DNA of 64,000 bases from Micromonospora carbonacea (GTDB lineage: Bacteria > Actinomycetota > Actinomycetes > Mycobacteriales > Micromonosporaceae). The notes under the pieces were generated by a model. It was not told where the DNA came from and did no database searches. It saw nothing but the letters and a program-made list of their open reading frames with translations. Both the position numbers and the translations under genes were made by a program. Within the stretch, counting starts at the first letter, position 1; each line of letters starts with the position of its first letter. Where the stretch lies: positions 1,021,001 to 1,085,000 of the forward strand of contig NZ_JACHMZ010000001.1 in the NCBI RefSeq assembly GCF_014205165.1, given 5' to 3'. Of the stretch, positions 35,653 to 44,433 are shown piece by piece.

Positions 35653-35701
35653 GGAAGGGCACCTTCTTAACGCATACGGTCGAGAAGGGCACCCTTCTCA
35701 C
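35649..35701 (+). repeat. GTAAGGAAGGG-family repeat, copy D
   Basis: Begins GTAAGGAAGGGCACCTTCTT; the TAA (35650-35652) is the stop codon of the DUF5130 gene. The second half-unit GAGAAGGGCACCCTTCTC starts at 35682, about 31 bp after the first. Confidence 0.85.
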
Positions 35702-35753
35702 CAGCCGTACGGCGAGCACCACCGCACGGCGAGCAGCACCGCACACGACGGCG

Positions 35754-35783
35754 ACGCCCGGTCCGCGACAGCGGGCCGGGCGT
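35754..35783. terminator. Hairpin between convergent genes
   Basis: ACGCCCGG-T-CCGC pairs with GCGG-G-CCGGGCGT around GACA. It lies between the DUF5130 gene (+) and the Uma2 gene (-) and can serve either strand. Confidence 0.55.
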
Positions 35784-35832
35784 CCGTGCGTTCGGCGGGG
35801 CGATGCCGGTGCGGCGGGGTCGGGCGGTGCCG

Positions 35833-36396
35833 TCAGCGGGGCCAGCGCCCCGGGTCGAGCGTCATCGGCCAGGGCTCGGCGACCTGCACGGGGTCGTCGG
35901 GGCCCACGGTGCCGAGCAGGCGGTAGTGGTCGTCCTTGGCCAGCTCGTAGCGGTACACGACCGGCCCGAAGTCGCCTCGCTCGACCCGCCAGTAGGCGGG
36001 GATGCCGGCCTCGGCGTAGAGGGCCGGCTTCGTGAACCGGTCGTGCCGGCGACTGCTGGGTGATTCGACCTCGACGACGAGCGCCACATCCACGGGTTCG
36101 GCCCACATCCGTTCCCGCGGGGCGGTCGGCCGTAGCACCGTGACGTCGGGGATCAGGTTGCCGCCCGGCACCCGCACACCGATCTCGCGGATGACCCGCC
36201 AGCCTGGCGCGGCGGCCTGGCGCAGCGCCATCCGGATGTCGTCGGCCAGCTCGTGGTGGTCCGGTCCGGCCGGTGGGGTCACGTGCAGGCTCCCGTCGAT
36301 GATCTCGTAGCGGTTCCCGTTCTCGGGCAGGTCGCGCAGGTCCTCCTCGCGCCAGCCGCGCCCCGGCGGCTGCCATCCGTACGTCGGCTGTGCCAT
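35833..36396 (-). CDS. Uma2-family (DUF820) restriction-endonuclease-fold protein
   Basis: 187 residues from ATG 36396, RBS GAGGAGG. The PD-(D/E)xK core is visible: YEIIDGSLHVTPPAG, LIPDVTVLRP with the Asp, and ALVVEVESPSSRRHD with the ExE. These proteins are widespread and multicopy in actinobacteria and cyanobacteria; a role in DNA cleavage or mobile-element biology is assumed but unproven. Confidence 0.9.
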   Translation of the reverse strand: MAQPTYGWQPPGRGWREEDLRDLPENGNRYEIIDGSLHVTPPAGPDHHELADDIRMALRQAAAPGWRVIREIGVRVPGGNLIPDVTVLRPTAPRERMWAEPVDVALVVEVESPSSRRHDRFTKPALYAEAGIPAYWRVERGDFGPVVYRYELAKDDHYRLLGTVGPDDPVQVAEPWPMTLDPGRWPR

Positions 36397-36427
36397 CGCG
36401 TCCACCTCCTCACGCCACACTAAACGC

Positions 36428-36469
36428 CCCGGGGCCGGCGGTGGACGCGAGTCCACCGCCGGCCCCGGG
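36428..36469 (-). terminator. 19-bp hairpin with GNRA tetraloop after pepN
   Basis: 36428-36446 pairs perfectly with 36451-36469 around GCGA. It lies 18 bases after the pepN stop (36487) and before the Uma2 gene on the same strand. A strong terminator candidate without T tract. Confidence 0.75.
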
Positions 36470-36486
36470 CCGCGTACCACGTGGGG

Positions 36487-39051
36487 TCAGGCGCTGCGGG
36501 CGTCGCGCTCCCGGGCCTTCAGGGCGCGCACGACGGCGTCGCGGCCCTCGGCCACCAGCCGCCGCAGCGACGCCGGCTTGTCGCCGGCGGCGGCCAGCCA
36601 CGCGTCCGTGGCGGCCACCGTGTCCTCGGAGACCTGCTGCGTCGGGTACGCGAGCTGCACGAACTCCTGCGCCGGCTCGCTGTCGCGCTGCGCCCAGACC
36701 TGGTCCACCACCTCGAAGTACCGCTCCCGGTACGGCGCGACCAGCTCCGCCTGCACGGCCGGGGCGAAGCCCTGCAACAGCGCCCGGTTGCGCCAGTTCG
36801 GCAGCGCGTCGGGGCCGGTGAGCTGCGCCCAGACCGCCGCCTTGTTCTCCGGCGTCGGCACCAGCGCGTGCGCGTACGCGGCCTCCCGCTCGCCGCTGGC
36901 GGTGCGGTCGCCGGCCAGCTCCGCCTCGATCTCGGCCGGCCCGCCGACGCCCTTGCTGATCAGCGACTGGAGGATCACCCAGCGCAGCTCGGTGTCGATG
37001 GCCAGCCCGGGGGGCACGTCCACCCCGCCCAGCCAGCCCCGGACGGTGGCCAGGTCCTCCGCCGAGCGGGACGCCTGCACGTAGGTGCGCGCCCAGGCGA
37101 GCTGGAGCCCGCTGCCCGGCTCGGCGGTGGCCAGCGTCGCCTTCGCGGCCCGGGCCAGCTCCGCCCAGCCGGTCGGGGCCCACGCCGGGTCGGCGTACAG
37201 GTTGAGGGTGGTCACCACGGACTGCCGCAGGGTGGCGGTGACCAGGTTGATGTCGGTCTCGGCGGGCAGCCCGGCCAGCACCAGCGCCAGGTAGTCGCGG
37301 GCCGACAGCTCCGCGTCGCGGACCATGTCCCACGCCGCCATCCAGCACAGGGCCCGCGACAGCGACGACTCGAACCCGGCGATGTGCTGCACCACCGTGG
37401 CCATCGACCGCTCGTCCAGGCGCAGCTTCGTGTACGTCAGGTCGTCGTCGTTGAGCAGCAGCACGTCGGCGGCCCGCACCCCGGCCAGGTCGGTCAGCTC
37501 GGTCGACTCGCCGGTCACGTCGACCTCGATCCGGTCGCGGCGCACCAGCCGGCCGTCGGTCAGGTCGTACAGGCCCACGCCGATGCGGTGCGTGCGCAGC
37601 GTCGGGTGCCCCGACGGGGCCTCCTGCCGCACCACGACCCGCTCGTAGCTGCCGTCCGCGCCGATCGTCACCTCGGGGCGCAGCGTGTTGACCTGCGCGG
37701 TCTCCAGCCACTGGGCGGCGAACTTGCGCAGCTCCCGCCCGGAGGCCGCCTCCAGCTCCGACAGCAGGTCGTCGAAGGTGGCGTTGCCCCAGGCGTGCTT
37801 GCCGAAGTAGGCGCGCAGCCCGGCCAGGAACGGCTCCTCGCCGACGTACGCGACGAGCTGCTTGAGCACGCTCGCGCCCTTGGCGTACGTGATGCCGTCG
37901 AAGTTGACCTCGACGGCCTCCAGGTCCGGCATCTCGCAGTAGACCGGGTGGGTGGAGGAGAGCTGGTCCTGCCGGTAGCCCCAGTTCTTGCGAATCGACA
38001 GGAACGTCGTCCACGCGTCGGTGAACCGGGTGGCGTGGGCGTTGCACCAGTGGCTGGCCCACTCGGCGAACGACTCGTTGAGCCACAGGTCGTTCCACCA
38101 GCGCATGGTGACCAGGTCACCGAACCACATGTGCGCCAGCTCGTGCAGGATCGTGTTGGCCCGCTGCTCGTACTCGAAGTCGGTGACCTGCGAGCGGAAG
38201 ATGTAGTGCGACTCGGCGTGCGTGACGCAGCCGAAGTTCTCCATCGCCCCGGCGTTGAAGTCGGGCACCCAGAGCTGGTCGTACTTGGGCAGCGGGTAGC
38301 GCACCCCGAACTGCTCGTGGAAGAAGTCGAAGCCCTGCTTGGTGATCAGGAACAGGTCGTCGGCGTCGAGGTGCTGCGCCATCGACGCCCGGCAGTAGAC
38401 CCCCAGGTCGATGCCGTCGTGGCTGTCGCGCACCTCGTGGTACGGGCCGGCGCAGAGCGCGGTGATGTAGGTGCTCATCCGGGCCGACTCCGCGAAGTGG
38501 ACCGCCTTGAGCCCCTCGCCGGCCGGCTCCTCGCGCGCCACCGGCATGTTGGACACCACCCGCCAGTGCTCCGGGACGGTGGCGTGCCAGGTGTAGACGC
38601 TCTTGAGGTCGGGCTGGTCGAAGCAGGCGAACACCTTCTGCGCGTCGGCCGTCTCGAACTGGCTGTAGAGGTAGGTCTCCCCGTCGACCGGGTCGACCGT
38701 GCGGTGCAGCCCCTGCCCGCTGTTGGAGTACGCGAAGTCGGCGTCCACCACGAGGGTGTTCTCGGCGGCCAGGCCGGGCAGCGCCAGCCCCTTCTCCGCC
38801 GACCAGCCCGACAGGTCGAGCGGGGCGCCGTTGAGGGTGGCCGACCGGACCGACTCGGCGGCGGCCTCGATGAAGGTGGCCGCACCCGGCTCGGCGCAAC
38901 GGAACCGGACCTCGGTCACCGACCGGAAGGTGCGTCCGTCGGCCGCCTGCACGGCGGTCGACAGGTCCAGACTGATGTCGTACCCGGTCACCTCAAGCAG
39001 GCGGGCCCGCTCGGTGGCCTCCACCTGGGTCAGGTTGCGCACTCCCGGCAC
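36487..39051 (-). CDS. pepN: Aminopeptidase N (M1 family)
   Basis: 854 residues from GTG 39051 (RBS GGAG 6 bases upstream; the longer open frame starts in non-coding sequence). Zinc metallopeptidase removing N-terminal residues. GAMEN exopeptidase motif at 268-272, HELAHMWFGD at 303-312 (zinc His pair and catalytic Glu) and NESFAEW at 325-331 (third ligand Glu326). The C-terminal ERAP1-like helical domain is full length. Cytoplasmic; no signal peptide. Confidence 0.96.
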   Translation of the reverse strand: MPGVRNLTQVEATERARLLEVTGYDISLDLSTAVQAADGRTFRSVTEVRFRCAEPGAATFIEAAAESVRSATLNGAPLDLSGWSAEKGLALPGLAAENTLVVDADFAYSNSGQGLHRTVDPVDGETYLYSQFETADAQKVFACFDQPDLKSVYTWHATVPEHWRVVSNMPVAREEPAGEGLKAVHFAESARMSTYITALCAGPYHEVRDSHDGIDLGVYCRASMAQHLDADDLFLITKQGFDFFHEQFGVRYPLPKYDQLWVPDFNAGAMENFGCVTHAESHYIFRSQVTDFEYEQRANTILHELAHMWFGDLVTMRWWNDLWLNESFAEWASHWCNAHATRFTDAWTTFLSIRKNWGYRQDQLSSTHPVYCEMPDLEAVEVNFDGITYAKGASVLKQLVAYVGEEPFLAGLRAYFGKHAWGNATFDDLLSELEAASGRELRKFAAQWLETAQVNTLRPEVTIGADGSYERVVVRQEAPSGHPTLRTHRIGVGLYDLTDGRLVRRDRIEVDVTGESTELTDLAGVRAADVLLLNDDDLTYTKLRLDERSMATVVQHIAGFESSLSRALCWMAAWDMVRDAELSARDYLALVLAGLPAETDINLVTATLRQSVVTTLNLYADPAWAPTGWAELARAAKATLATAEPGSGLQLAWARTYVQASRSAEDLATVRGWLGGVDVPPGLAIDTELRWVILQSLISKGVGGPAEIEAELAGDRTASGEREAAYAHALVPTPENKAAVWAQLTGPDALPNWRNRALLQGFAPAVQAELVAPYRERYFEVVDQVWAQRDSEPAQEFVQLAYPTQQVSEDTVAATDAWLAAAGDKPASLRRLVAEGRDAVVRALKARERDARSA

Positions 39052-39264
39052 TGTTCGTCTCCATCCCACTCTCGCCGTGCGCCGCCGCGGCGCCAGCCCA
39101 CCGCTCGCTCGTGGCGACCGGTTCCGATCCGAGTCTTCCATGCGAGGGCACCTCGCGGTGGTCGAGCTCACGCTCTCATTCCGCTACCGGTCGATGCGCC
39201 GTGGGGTGAGGATCGAGGGACGAGGCGCCGGCTTTCGGCCCTCCCGTCGCGAAGGGAACCTCAC

Positions 39265-39888
39265 GTGACCGAGCGTGTCGCCGTCGACATGTGGTTCGAC
39301 CCCATCTGCCCCTGGGCGTGGGTGACCTCCCGCTGGCTGCTGGAGGTGGAACAGGTCCGCGACGTGGACATCCGTTTCCACGTGATGAGCCTGTCGGTGC
39401 TCAACGAGGGCCGGGACGTGCCCGAGCAGTACCAGGAGCTCATGAAGGCCGGCTGGGGCCCGGTGCGGGTGTGCGTCGCGGTGCAGCAGCAGCACGGCCC
39501 CGACGCCGTCCGCGCCCTCTACACGGCGCTGGGCACCCGCATCCACCTCGGCAAGGAGGAACTGGGCCGCGACCTGTACGTGGCCGCGCTCGCCGACGCC
39601 GGGCTGGGCCCGGAGCTGGCCGCCGCCGCCGACTCCACCGACCACGACGAGGCGCTGCGGGCCAGCCACGAGGCGGGCATGCGGCCGGTCGGCCAGGACG
39701 TCGGCACCCCGGTGATCCACGCGCCGGGTCCCGACGGCTCCCCGGTGGCGTTCTTCGGCCCGGTGGTCACCCCGCGCCCGAAGGGGGAGGCCGCCGGCCG
39801 GCTCTGGGACGGCGTCCTGCTGGTCGCCGGCACGCCCGGCTTCTACGAGCTGAAGCGCTCCCGCGAGGTCGGCCCGAGCTTCGAGTAA
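39265..39888 (+). CDS. DsbA-fold oxidoreductase, mycothiol-dependent nitroreductase (Rv2466c) family
   Basis: 207 residues from GTG 39265. WFDPICPWAWVTSRWLLEVE and FHVMSLSVLNEGRD closely match mycobacterial Rv2466c, which reduces substrates with mycothiol. The mycobacterial active site is CPWC; here residues 15-18 read CPWA, so only the first Cys remains. GTPVIHAPG supplies the cis-Pro loop. Cytoplasmic. The stop codon TAA belongs to repeat copy E. Confidence 0.88.
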   Translation: MTERVAVDMWFDPICPWAWVTSRWLLEVEQVRDVDIRFHVMSLSVLNEGRDVPEQYQELMKAGWGPVRVCVAVQQQHGPDAVRALYTALGTRIHLGKEELGRDLYVAALADAGLGPELAAAADSTDHDEALRASHEAGMRPVGQDVGTPVIHAPGPDGSPVAFFGPVVTPRPKGEAAGRLWDGVLLVAGTPGFYELKRSREVGPSFE

Positions 39889-39936
39889 GGAAGGGCCCCT
39901 TCTTAACGCCTGCGGTAGAGAAGGGTTCCCCTCTCA
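39885..39936 (+). repeat. GTAAGGAAGGG-family repeat, copy E
   Basis: Begins GTAAGGAAGGGCCCCTTCTT; TAA (39886-39888) is the stop codon of the DsbA-fold gene. The second half-unit GAGAAGGGTTCCCCTCTC begins near 39918, the same spacing as in copy D. Confidence 0.85.
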
Positions 39937-39938
39937 CC

Positions 39939-39980
39939 CCCGCCCGGGGCGCGCGCCGGCCGGCGCGCGCCCCGGGCGGG
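39939..39980. terminator. 42-bp perfect palindrome
   Basis: 39939-39959 is the exact reverse complement of 39960-39980 with no unpaired centre (core GCGCGCCGGCCGGCGCGC). It follows repeat copy E and precedes the DUF1015 gene. It could be a terminator or a site of cruciform extrusion. Confidence 0.7.
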
Positions 39981-40051
39981 CCCCGCTCAGTTGGTGGACT
40001 CGGGTGGGGCGCGGGGGGTGGCGTAACCCCGCGGCGGTAGCGTCAGCGGAC

Positions 40052-41251
40052 ATGACGGTCGTGCATCCGATCGCCCGGGCCTGGATCACCACTGGCGGCA
40101 CCGGCGCGCAGAACTACGACGAGTTCGCCGACGACGCGGAGATCACCGCGATCATCGAGGCGAACCCGCACAGTGCCCTCGGCATCGAGATGCCCCACCG
40201 GGCGCCGGAGAGCCTGGGCAGGTCGTTCCTCGACGCGCTGCCCGACGCGGTGACCCGGCTCGCCGAGGCGAAGGCCGACGGCAGCTACACCCCGGCCGAG
40301 CAGGTCGTCGTCCTCTACCGGATCAGCGCGCCGGGCGAGGAGACCGCGTACGGGCTGTTCGCCATGGTCGACACCGACCAGATCTCCACCAGCGCCGACG
40401 AGCCCGGCCTGGTCATCCGCAACGAGGACGTCTTCATCGCCAAGGTCCGGGAGCGGGTCGCGCTCGCGGAGGCGCTCGGGCACCTGCTCTCGCCCGTGCT
40501 CCTGCTCCAGACCGGCCGGGGCGACGAGCTGCACGCCGCGCTCGCGGCGGCGACCGAGACGGCCGGCGCGCCCGCCGCGACCGACACGGACCAGGCCGGC
40601 CGCACGCACGCCGTGTGGCTGCTCGGTCCCGGCCCGGAGCAGGACGCGCTGACCGCGCTCGCCGGCGGCGGCGAGCTGGTGGTCGCCGACGGCAACCACC
40701 GCAGCCTCGCCGCGCAGACCGGCGGCCTGCCGCGCTTCCTGGCCGTGGTGACCACCCCCGCGTCGGTCGCCATCCAGCCCTACAACCGGCTCGTCAGCGA
40801 GCTGACCGTCACCCCGGCCGAGCTGCTCGACCGGCTCCGCGCCGCCGGGGCCGAGGTCGAGCCGCTCGACGGCCCGGTCGAGGTTCCGACGGCCGGCGGC
40901 ACCGTCGCGCTCCGGCTCCCCGACCAGGGGTACGCCGTGCGCCTGCCGCACGTCGACGGCGGCCGGCTGGAGAACCTCGACCACGCCCTGGTCGAGCGGG
41001 TGCTGCTGCGCGACGCGCTCGGCCTCGACCCCGGCGACAAGCGGATCACGTACGTCGGCGGCGACTACCCGGCGAGCTGGCTGACCGGCGAGGTCGAGGC
41101 GGGCCGGGCCGAGCTGGCCGTGCTGATCGCCCCGGTGACCGTCGACGACTTCGTCGCGGTCAACCTGGCCCGGGAGAAGATGCCGCGCAAGAGCACCTGG
41201 TTCACCCCGAAGGCCCGCGGCGGCCTCGTGGTGGCCGAGCTGCCCCGCTGA
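40052..41251 (+). CDS. DUF1015 family protein
   Basis: 399 residues from ATG 40052. FADDAEITAIIEANPHSALGIEMPHRAPES, VVADGNHRSLAA and a C-terminal REKMPRKSTWFTPKARGGLVV are typical of DUF1015, whose conserved DGxHR motif suggests a catalytic His/Asp. It is cytoplasmic with no membrane segment. Function is unknown; some relatives lie near serine metabolism genes, but no such gene is adjacent here. Confidence 0.88.
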   Translation: MTVVHPIARAWITTGGTGAQNYDEFADDAEITAIIEANPHSALGIEMPHRAPESLGRSFLDALPDAVTRLAEAKADGSYTPAEQVVVLYRISAPGEETAYGLFAMVDTDQISTSADEPGLVIRNEDVFIAKVRERVALAEALGHLLSPVLLLQTGRGDELHAALAAATETAGAPAATDTDQAGRTHAVWLLGPGPEQDALTALAGGGELVVADGNHRSLAAQTGGLPRFLAVVTTPASVAIQPYNRLVSELTVTPAELLDRLRAAGAEVEPLDGPVEVPTAGGTVALRLPDQGYAVRLPHVDGGRLENLDHALVERVLLRDALGLDPGDKRITYVGGDYPASWLTGEVEAGRAELAVLIAPVTVDDFVAVNLAREKMPRKSTWFTPKARGGLVVAELPR

Positions 41252-41342
41252 ACATCCCCCCGAACTGGGCTTCTGTGCCGAAACCGGCTCCGCGCCGCCG
41301 CCCCCTCGTCGGCGCGTGAGCCGGCCTGACAGACTGCGCGGT

Positions 41343-41810
41343 ATGCGCGTCTATCTGGGATCCGACCATGCCGGTTTCGAGCTGAAGGTGCACCTGGCCA
41401 GCCACCTCGCCAAGCAGGGGTACGAGGTGGTCGACGTCGGGCCGCACGTCTTCGACCCGGACGACGACTACCCGGCGTTCTGCCTGCACACGGGCACCCG
41501 GGTGGTCGCCGACCCGGGCAGTCTCGGGGTCGTCATCGGCGGTTCGGGCAACGGCGAGCAGATCGCCGCCAACAAGGTCGCCGGCGCCCGGGCGGCGCTG
41601 GCCTGGAACATCGACACGGCCCAGCTCGGCCGGGAGCACAACGACGCGAACCTCGTGGCCGTCGGCGCCCGCCAGCACACCCTGGACGAGGCGACCGCCA
41701 TCGTCGAGGCGTTCCTCACCACGTCGTTCTCCGGCAACCCCCGGCACGCCCGGCGGATCGAGCAGGTCGCCGCGTACGAGCAGAGCCGCGAGCTGCCCGA
41801 GCTGCCCTGA
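41343..41810 (+). CDS. rpiB: Ribose-5-phosphate isomerase B
   Basis: 155 residues. Interconverts ribose-5-phosphate and ribulose-5-phosphate. MRVYLGSDHAGFELK (phosphate-binding His), VGPHVFDPDDDYP and the active-site loop GGSGNGEQIAANKV. The Glu of GNGEQ replaces the catalytic Cys of E. coli RpiB, as in the mycobacterial enzyme. Stand-alone; 92 bp after the DUF1015 gene. Confidence 0.95.
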   Translation: MRVYLGSDHAGFELKVHLASHLAKQGYEVVDVGPHVFDPDDDYPAFCLHTGTRVVADPGSLGVVIGGSGNGEQIAANKVAGARAALAWNIDTAQLGREHNDANLVAVGARQHTLDEATAIVEAFLTTSFSGNPRHARRIEQVAAYEQSRELPELP

Positions 41811-41843
41811 CCCGGCGCGAGGACCCGCCCCGCCCCGCGCAGC

Positions 41844-42170
41844 TCAGCGGCCGGAGCGGGGCAGGTCCTCGCGGGGCACCCAGTTGCGCCGGACGACGAC
41901 CACCCGTTGCTCCGCCTCGGCCAGGTCCGCCTCGGTCGGTCGGGCGGCGTCCCGGGCCCGCATCGCCGCCCGGGGCCCCACCTGCGAGGAGCCGGGGCCG
42001 ACCAGGCCGCGCAGGCCCCGGTCGCCGCCGTCCCGGTCGTCGCCGCCGGGGGCGGGCCGCCGGCGCGGCGGGTCGGCCGCCACGTCCTGCGTCCCCGCCG
42101 TGGCGGCGGCCGGGGCCTCGCCGTCGGTGTGGTGCCTCGACCGGCGTCGCCGTCGCTCCGCGTCACCCAT
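41844..42170 (-). CDS. Small basic hypothetical protein
   Basis: 108 residues. N-terminal half is Arg-rich and disordered; the C-terminal half, RGLRGLVGPGSSQVGPRAAMRARDAARP then EQRVVVVRRNWVPRED, looks conserved in actinobacteria (from memory). Function unknown. Convergent with rpiB, 33 bp apart. Confidence 0.7.
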   Translation of the reverse strand: MGDAERRRRRSRHHTDGEAPAAATAGTQDVAADPPRRRPAPGGDDRDGGDRGLRGLVGPGSSQVGPRAAMRARDAARPTEADLAEAEQRVVVVRRNWVPREDLPRSGR

Positions 42171-42254
42171 CCGTCGACCGTACCGCCCCGGACCGCCCCC
42201 GCGCCCTGCCCGGGCCGGTCGCCGGGGATGCCGTCCGCGCCGCGCCCCCGGGCG

Positions 42255-43487
42255 TCAGAAGACGCCCATCCCCGACGGTGCCCGGCGCCAGGAGAAGGCC
42301 GGGCCGGCCGCGGCGAGGGCGCCGGGGCGCAGCTCGGCGACCCGACCGGCGTCGGCGAGCGCCGTGACGGCCACCCCGCCCAGGTACAGCTCGCCGAGCG
42401 CCCGCACGTCGCAGGCCAGGTCGGCCGGGGCGTCGGCGGGCACGCAGCGGGCCCCGTCCGGGCCCCCGGTCAGCCGCCAGCGCCCCGAGTTCTCCGGCAG
42501 CAGCTCGTCGGTCACCTCGACCACCACGTCGACGGCGGCGGCGTACCGGCGGGCGGCGAGGGCGGCCGGCACGTCCACCACCCGCACCCACAGCGCGTCG
42601 GACACCCGGGGCTCCAGCCGGCGCGGCTCGTCGACCAGGCGCAGCAGCGGATCGTCCACCGCCCCCTGGTAGGACAGCCGGCGGGTCAGGTCGAGCGAGA
42701 GCAGCAGCCGCCACAGCGCCGCCCGGGCCGCCGGGTTCGCGGCCACCAGCTCGTCGACGACGGTCACCCCGCTCGGGCCGCCGGCGTCGTAGCCGCGCCG
42801 GGTGCGCCACAGCGCGTACCCGTCGATCTCGCCGTCCGGGGCCTCGTGCAGCAGCACCCGCCGCTCCGTCGCGCCGTCCCGGTGGCCGGGCAGGTCGCCC
42901 AGCACGTACCGCCACCACCGGTCGTCCCGGTCGGACCAGCCGGGGTGGGCGGCGCGCTGCCGGTCGTACAGCCGGGCCAGCTCGGCCCGCCGCGCGGCCG
43001 GGCGGTCCAGGCGCAGCCGGCCCTCGGCGGCGGTCGGGGCGGGCAGCCGCAGCTCGGTGGTGGCGCACTCGACGACGAGCTGTTGGGCGGCGAGGCCGTA
43101 GCCGAAGCGGGGGTAGATCCGGCCCTCGCTGGCCCAGAGCACGGCCACCGGCTCCCGGCCGGCGTCGCGGACCTCTCGGAGCTGCCGGCGCATGAGCCGG
43201 GTGAGCAGGCCCCGGCGGCGGTGGGTGGGCAGCACCGCGACCATGGTCACGTGGGCGGCCGGCACGACCGCCCCGGGCACGGTCAGCTCCCGGGTGTACG
43301 CCCCGGCGGACGCGACGAGGTCCGCGCCGTCGCGGACCACCAGGCTGCGCGGCGGCTCGAAGATGCTCCGCTCCGCGTCCCGCGTCTCGGCGTCGAGGGT
43401 GGTGTGGAACGCGACCTCGACCAGGCGGGCCAGCTCGTCGAAGTCGTCGGGGCGGCCGACGGTGATCGGCAGGGCAGTATCCGTCAT
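42255..43487 (-). CDS. Eis-like GNAT N-acetyltransferase
   Basis: 410 residues with the three-part Eis architecture: an N-terminal GNAT domain (HVTMVAVLPTHRRRGLLTRLMRRQL is the acetyl-CoA loop), a second GNAT-like domain, and a C-terminal SCP2-like domain ending at a near-terminal Phe. FGYGLAAQQLVVE is also typical. Eis enzymes acetylate amines, including aminoglycosides in mycobacteria; substrate here unknown. Confidence 0.92.
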   Translation of the reverse strand: MTDTALPITVGRPDDFDELARLVEVAFHTTLDAETRDAERSIFEPPRSLVVRDGADLVASAGAYTRELTVPGAVVPAAHVTMVAVLPTHRRRGLLTRLMRRQLREVRDAGREPVAVLWASEGRIYPRFGYGLAAQQLVVECATTELRLPAPTAAEGRLRLDRPAARRAELARLYDRQRAAHPGWSDRDDRWWRYVLGDLPGHRDGATERRVLLHEAPDGEIDGYALWRTRRGYDAGGPSGVTVVDELVAANPAARAALWRLLLSLDLTRRLSYQGAVDDPLLRLVDEPRRLEPRVSDALWVRVVDVPAALAARRYAAAVDVVVEVTDELLPENSGRWRLTGGPDGARCVPADAPADLACDVRALGELYLGGVAVTALADAGRVAELRPGALAAAGPAFSWRRAPSGMGVF

Positions 43488-43596
43488 CCGCCGTGTCTAT
43501 CCCATGGCGCACGCCCGGGCGAGCGGGTTTGCCGGCTGGTTACCCTCGGAGATGACGGACCGGCGACGCCGGCATCGGTCAGGGGGAGGACACGAG

Positions 43597-44151
43597 ATGG
43601 CAGACCAGACACAGCCGTGGGCGGAGCGCACGGTCGAGGTGCCGCCGCAGCCGGGTGTCGGGGTGCCGCCGCAGCCCGACGCCTTCCGCCGGGGCGTGGC
43701 GTCCGTCGGCCAGCGCCGCCCGCCGCGCACGGAGCAGTTCCCGACCGTCGAGCACGGGGGCCACGGCGGTCACGACGGGCAGTGGTCAGGCGTGTCGGCG
43801 CCCCGCCGGCCGCTGAGCTGGCACCTCAACCAGCTCCGGGTCGGCGGCGAGTGGAGCGCCGCGGGCGCCCTGTTCGCCTTCGTCTGCTGGGGCATCTGGG
43901 CCATCTCCGGGCGGGGCAACCTGGGCGCGCCGGTGCTCACCTTCCTGCTGAGCCTGCTGGTCGCCGCGGGCCTGTTCGGGCTGTCCCGGCTGCTCGGCCG
44001 GGTGGTCCTGGAACGGCAGCTCGGGCGGGTCCGGCGCAGCGCGCGCGGCGCGCACCTGGTGACGGCCGTCTTCCTGGTCGGCCTGGGGGTCGCCTACCTC
44101 CAGCAGACCGAGTGGGTGGTCTCCGCCTGGAACTGGGTCACCGGCAACTGA
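43597..44151 (+). CDS. Membrane protein with disordered N-terminus
   Basis: 184 residues from ATG 43597, RBS GGGGGAGGA. Residues 1-75 are Pro/Gln/Gly-rich and cytoplasmic, followed by a conserved-looking LSWHLNQLRVGGEWSAAG, two close TM helices (ALFAFVCWGIWAI and PVLTFLLSLLVAAGLFGL) and a third near the C-terminus (LVTAVFLVGLGVAYL). Function unknown; the gene has no close partner. Confidence 0.75.
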   Translation: MADQTQPWAERTVEVPPQPGVGVPPQPDAFRRGVASVGQRRPPRTEQFPTVEHGGHGGHDGQWSGVSAPRRPLSWHLNQLRVGGEWSAAGALFAFVCWGIWAISGRGNLGAPVLTFLLSLLVAAGLFGLSRLLGRVVLERQLGRVRRSARGAHLVTAVFLVGLGVAYLQQTEWVVSAWNWVTGN

Positions 44152-44433
44152 GCCCGCCGCGCCCGGGCGGTCGGCGGGAGGCCGGACCGCCCGGGCGTCG
44201 CCGTCGCGGCCCGCGCGACGCGGGCCGTTCCTCACCAGGCCGACACCGCTTACCCGCCCGGCGGGCCTTCATCCGCCCCGGCGGGGCCGGGCTGCGCGGA
44301 GCGGACCGGCCGACCGTCCGGCCCGCGCCCGGCACCCAGCCGCCGCGCCGTTCGGCGACCCGGGGGGTACGTCCGGCGCAGCGGAGCCGACCGGCCGTCG
44401 TCCCCACCCGCCGCCCCCGGCGATCATGGCCGG

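Noticed and set aside
36481..39264. Long plus-strand extension upstream of the DsbA-fold gene
   Set aside because: Antisense to pepN; the real gene starts at GTG 39265.
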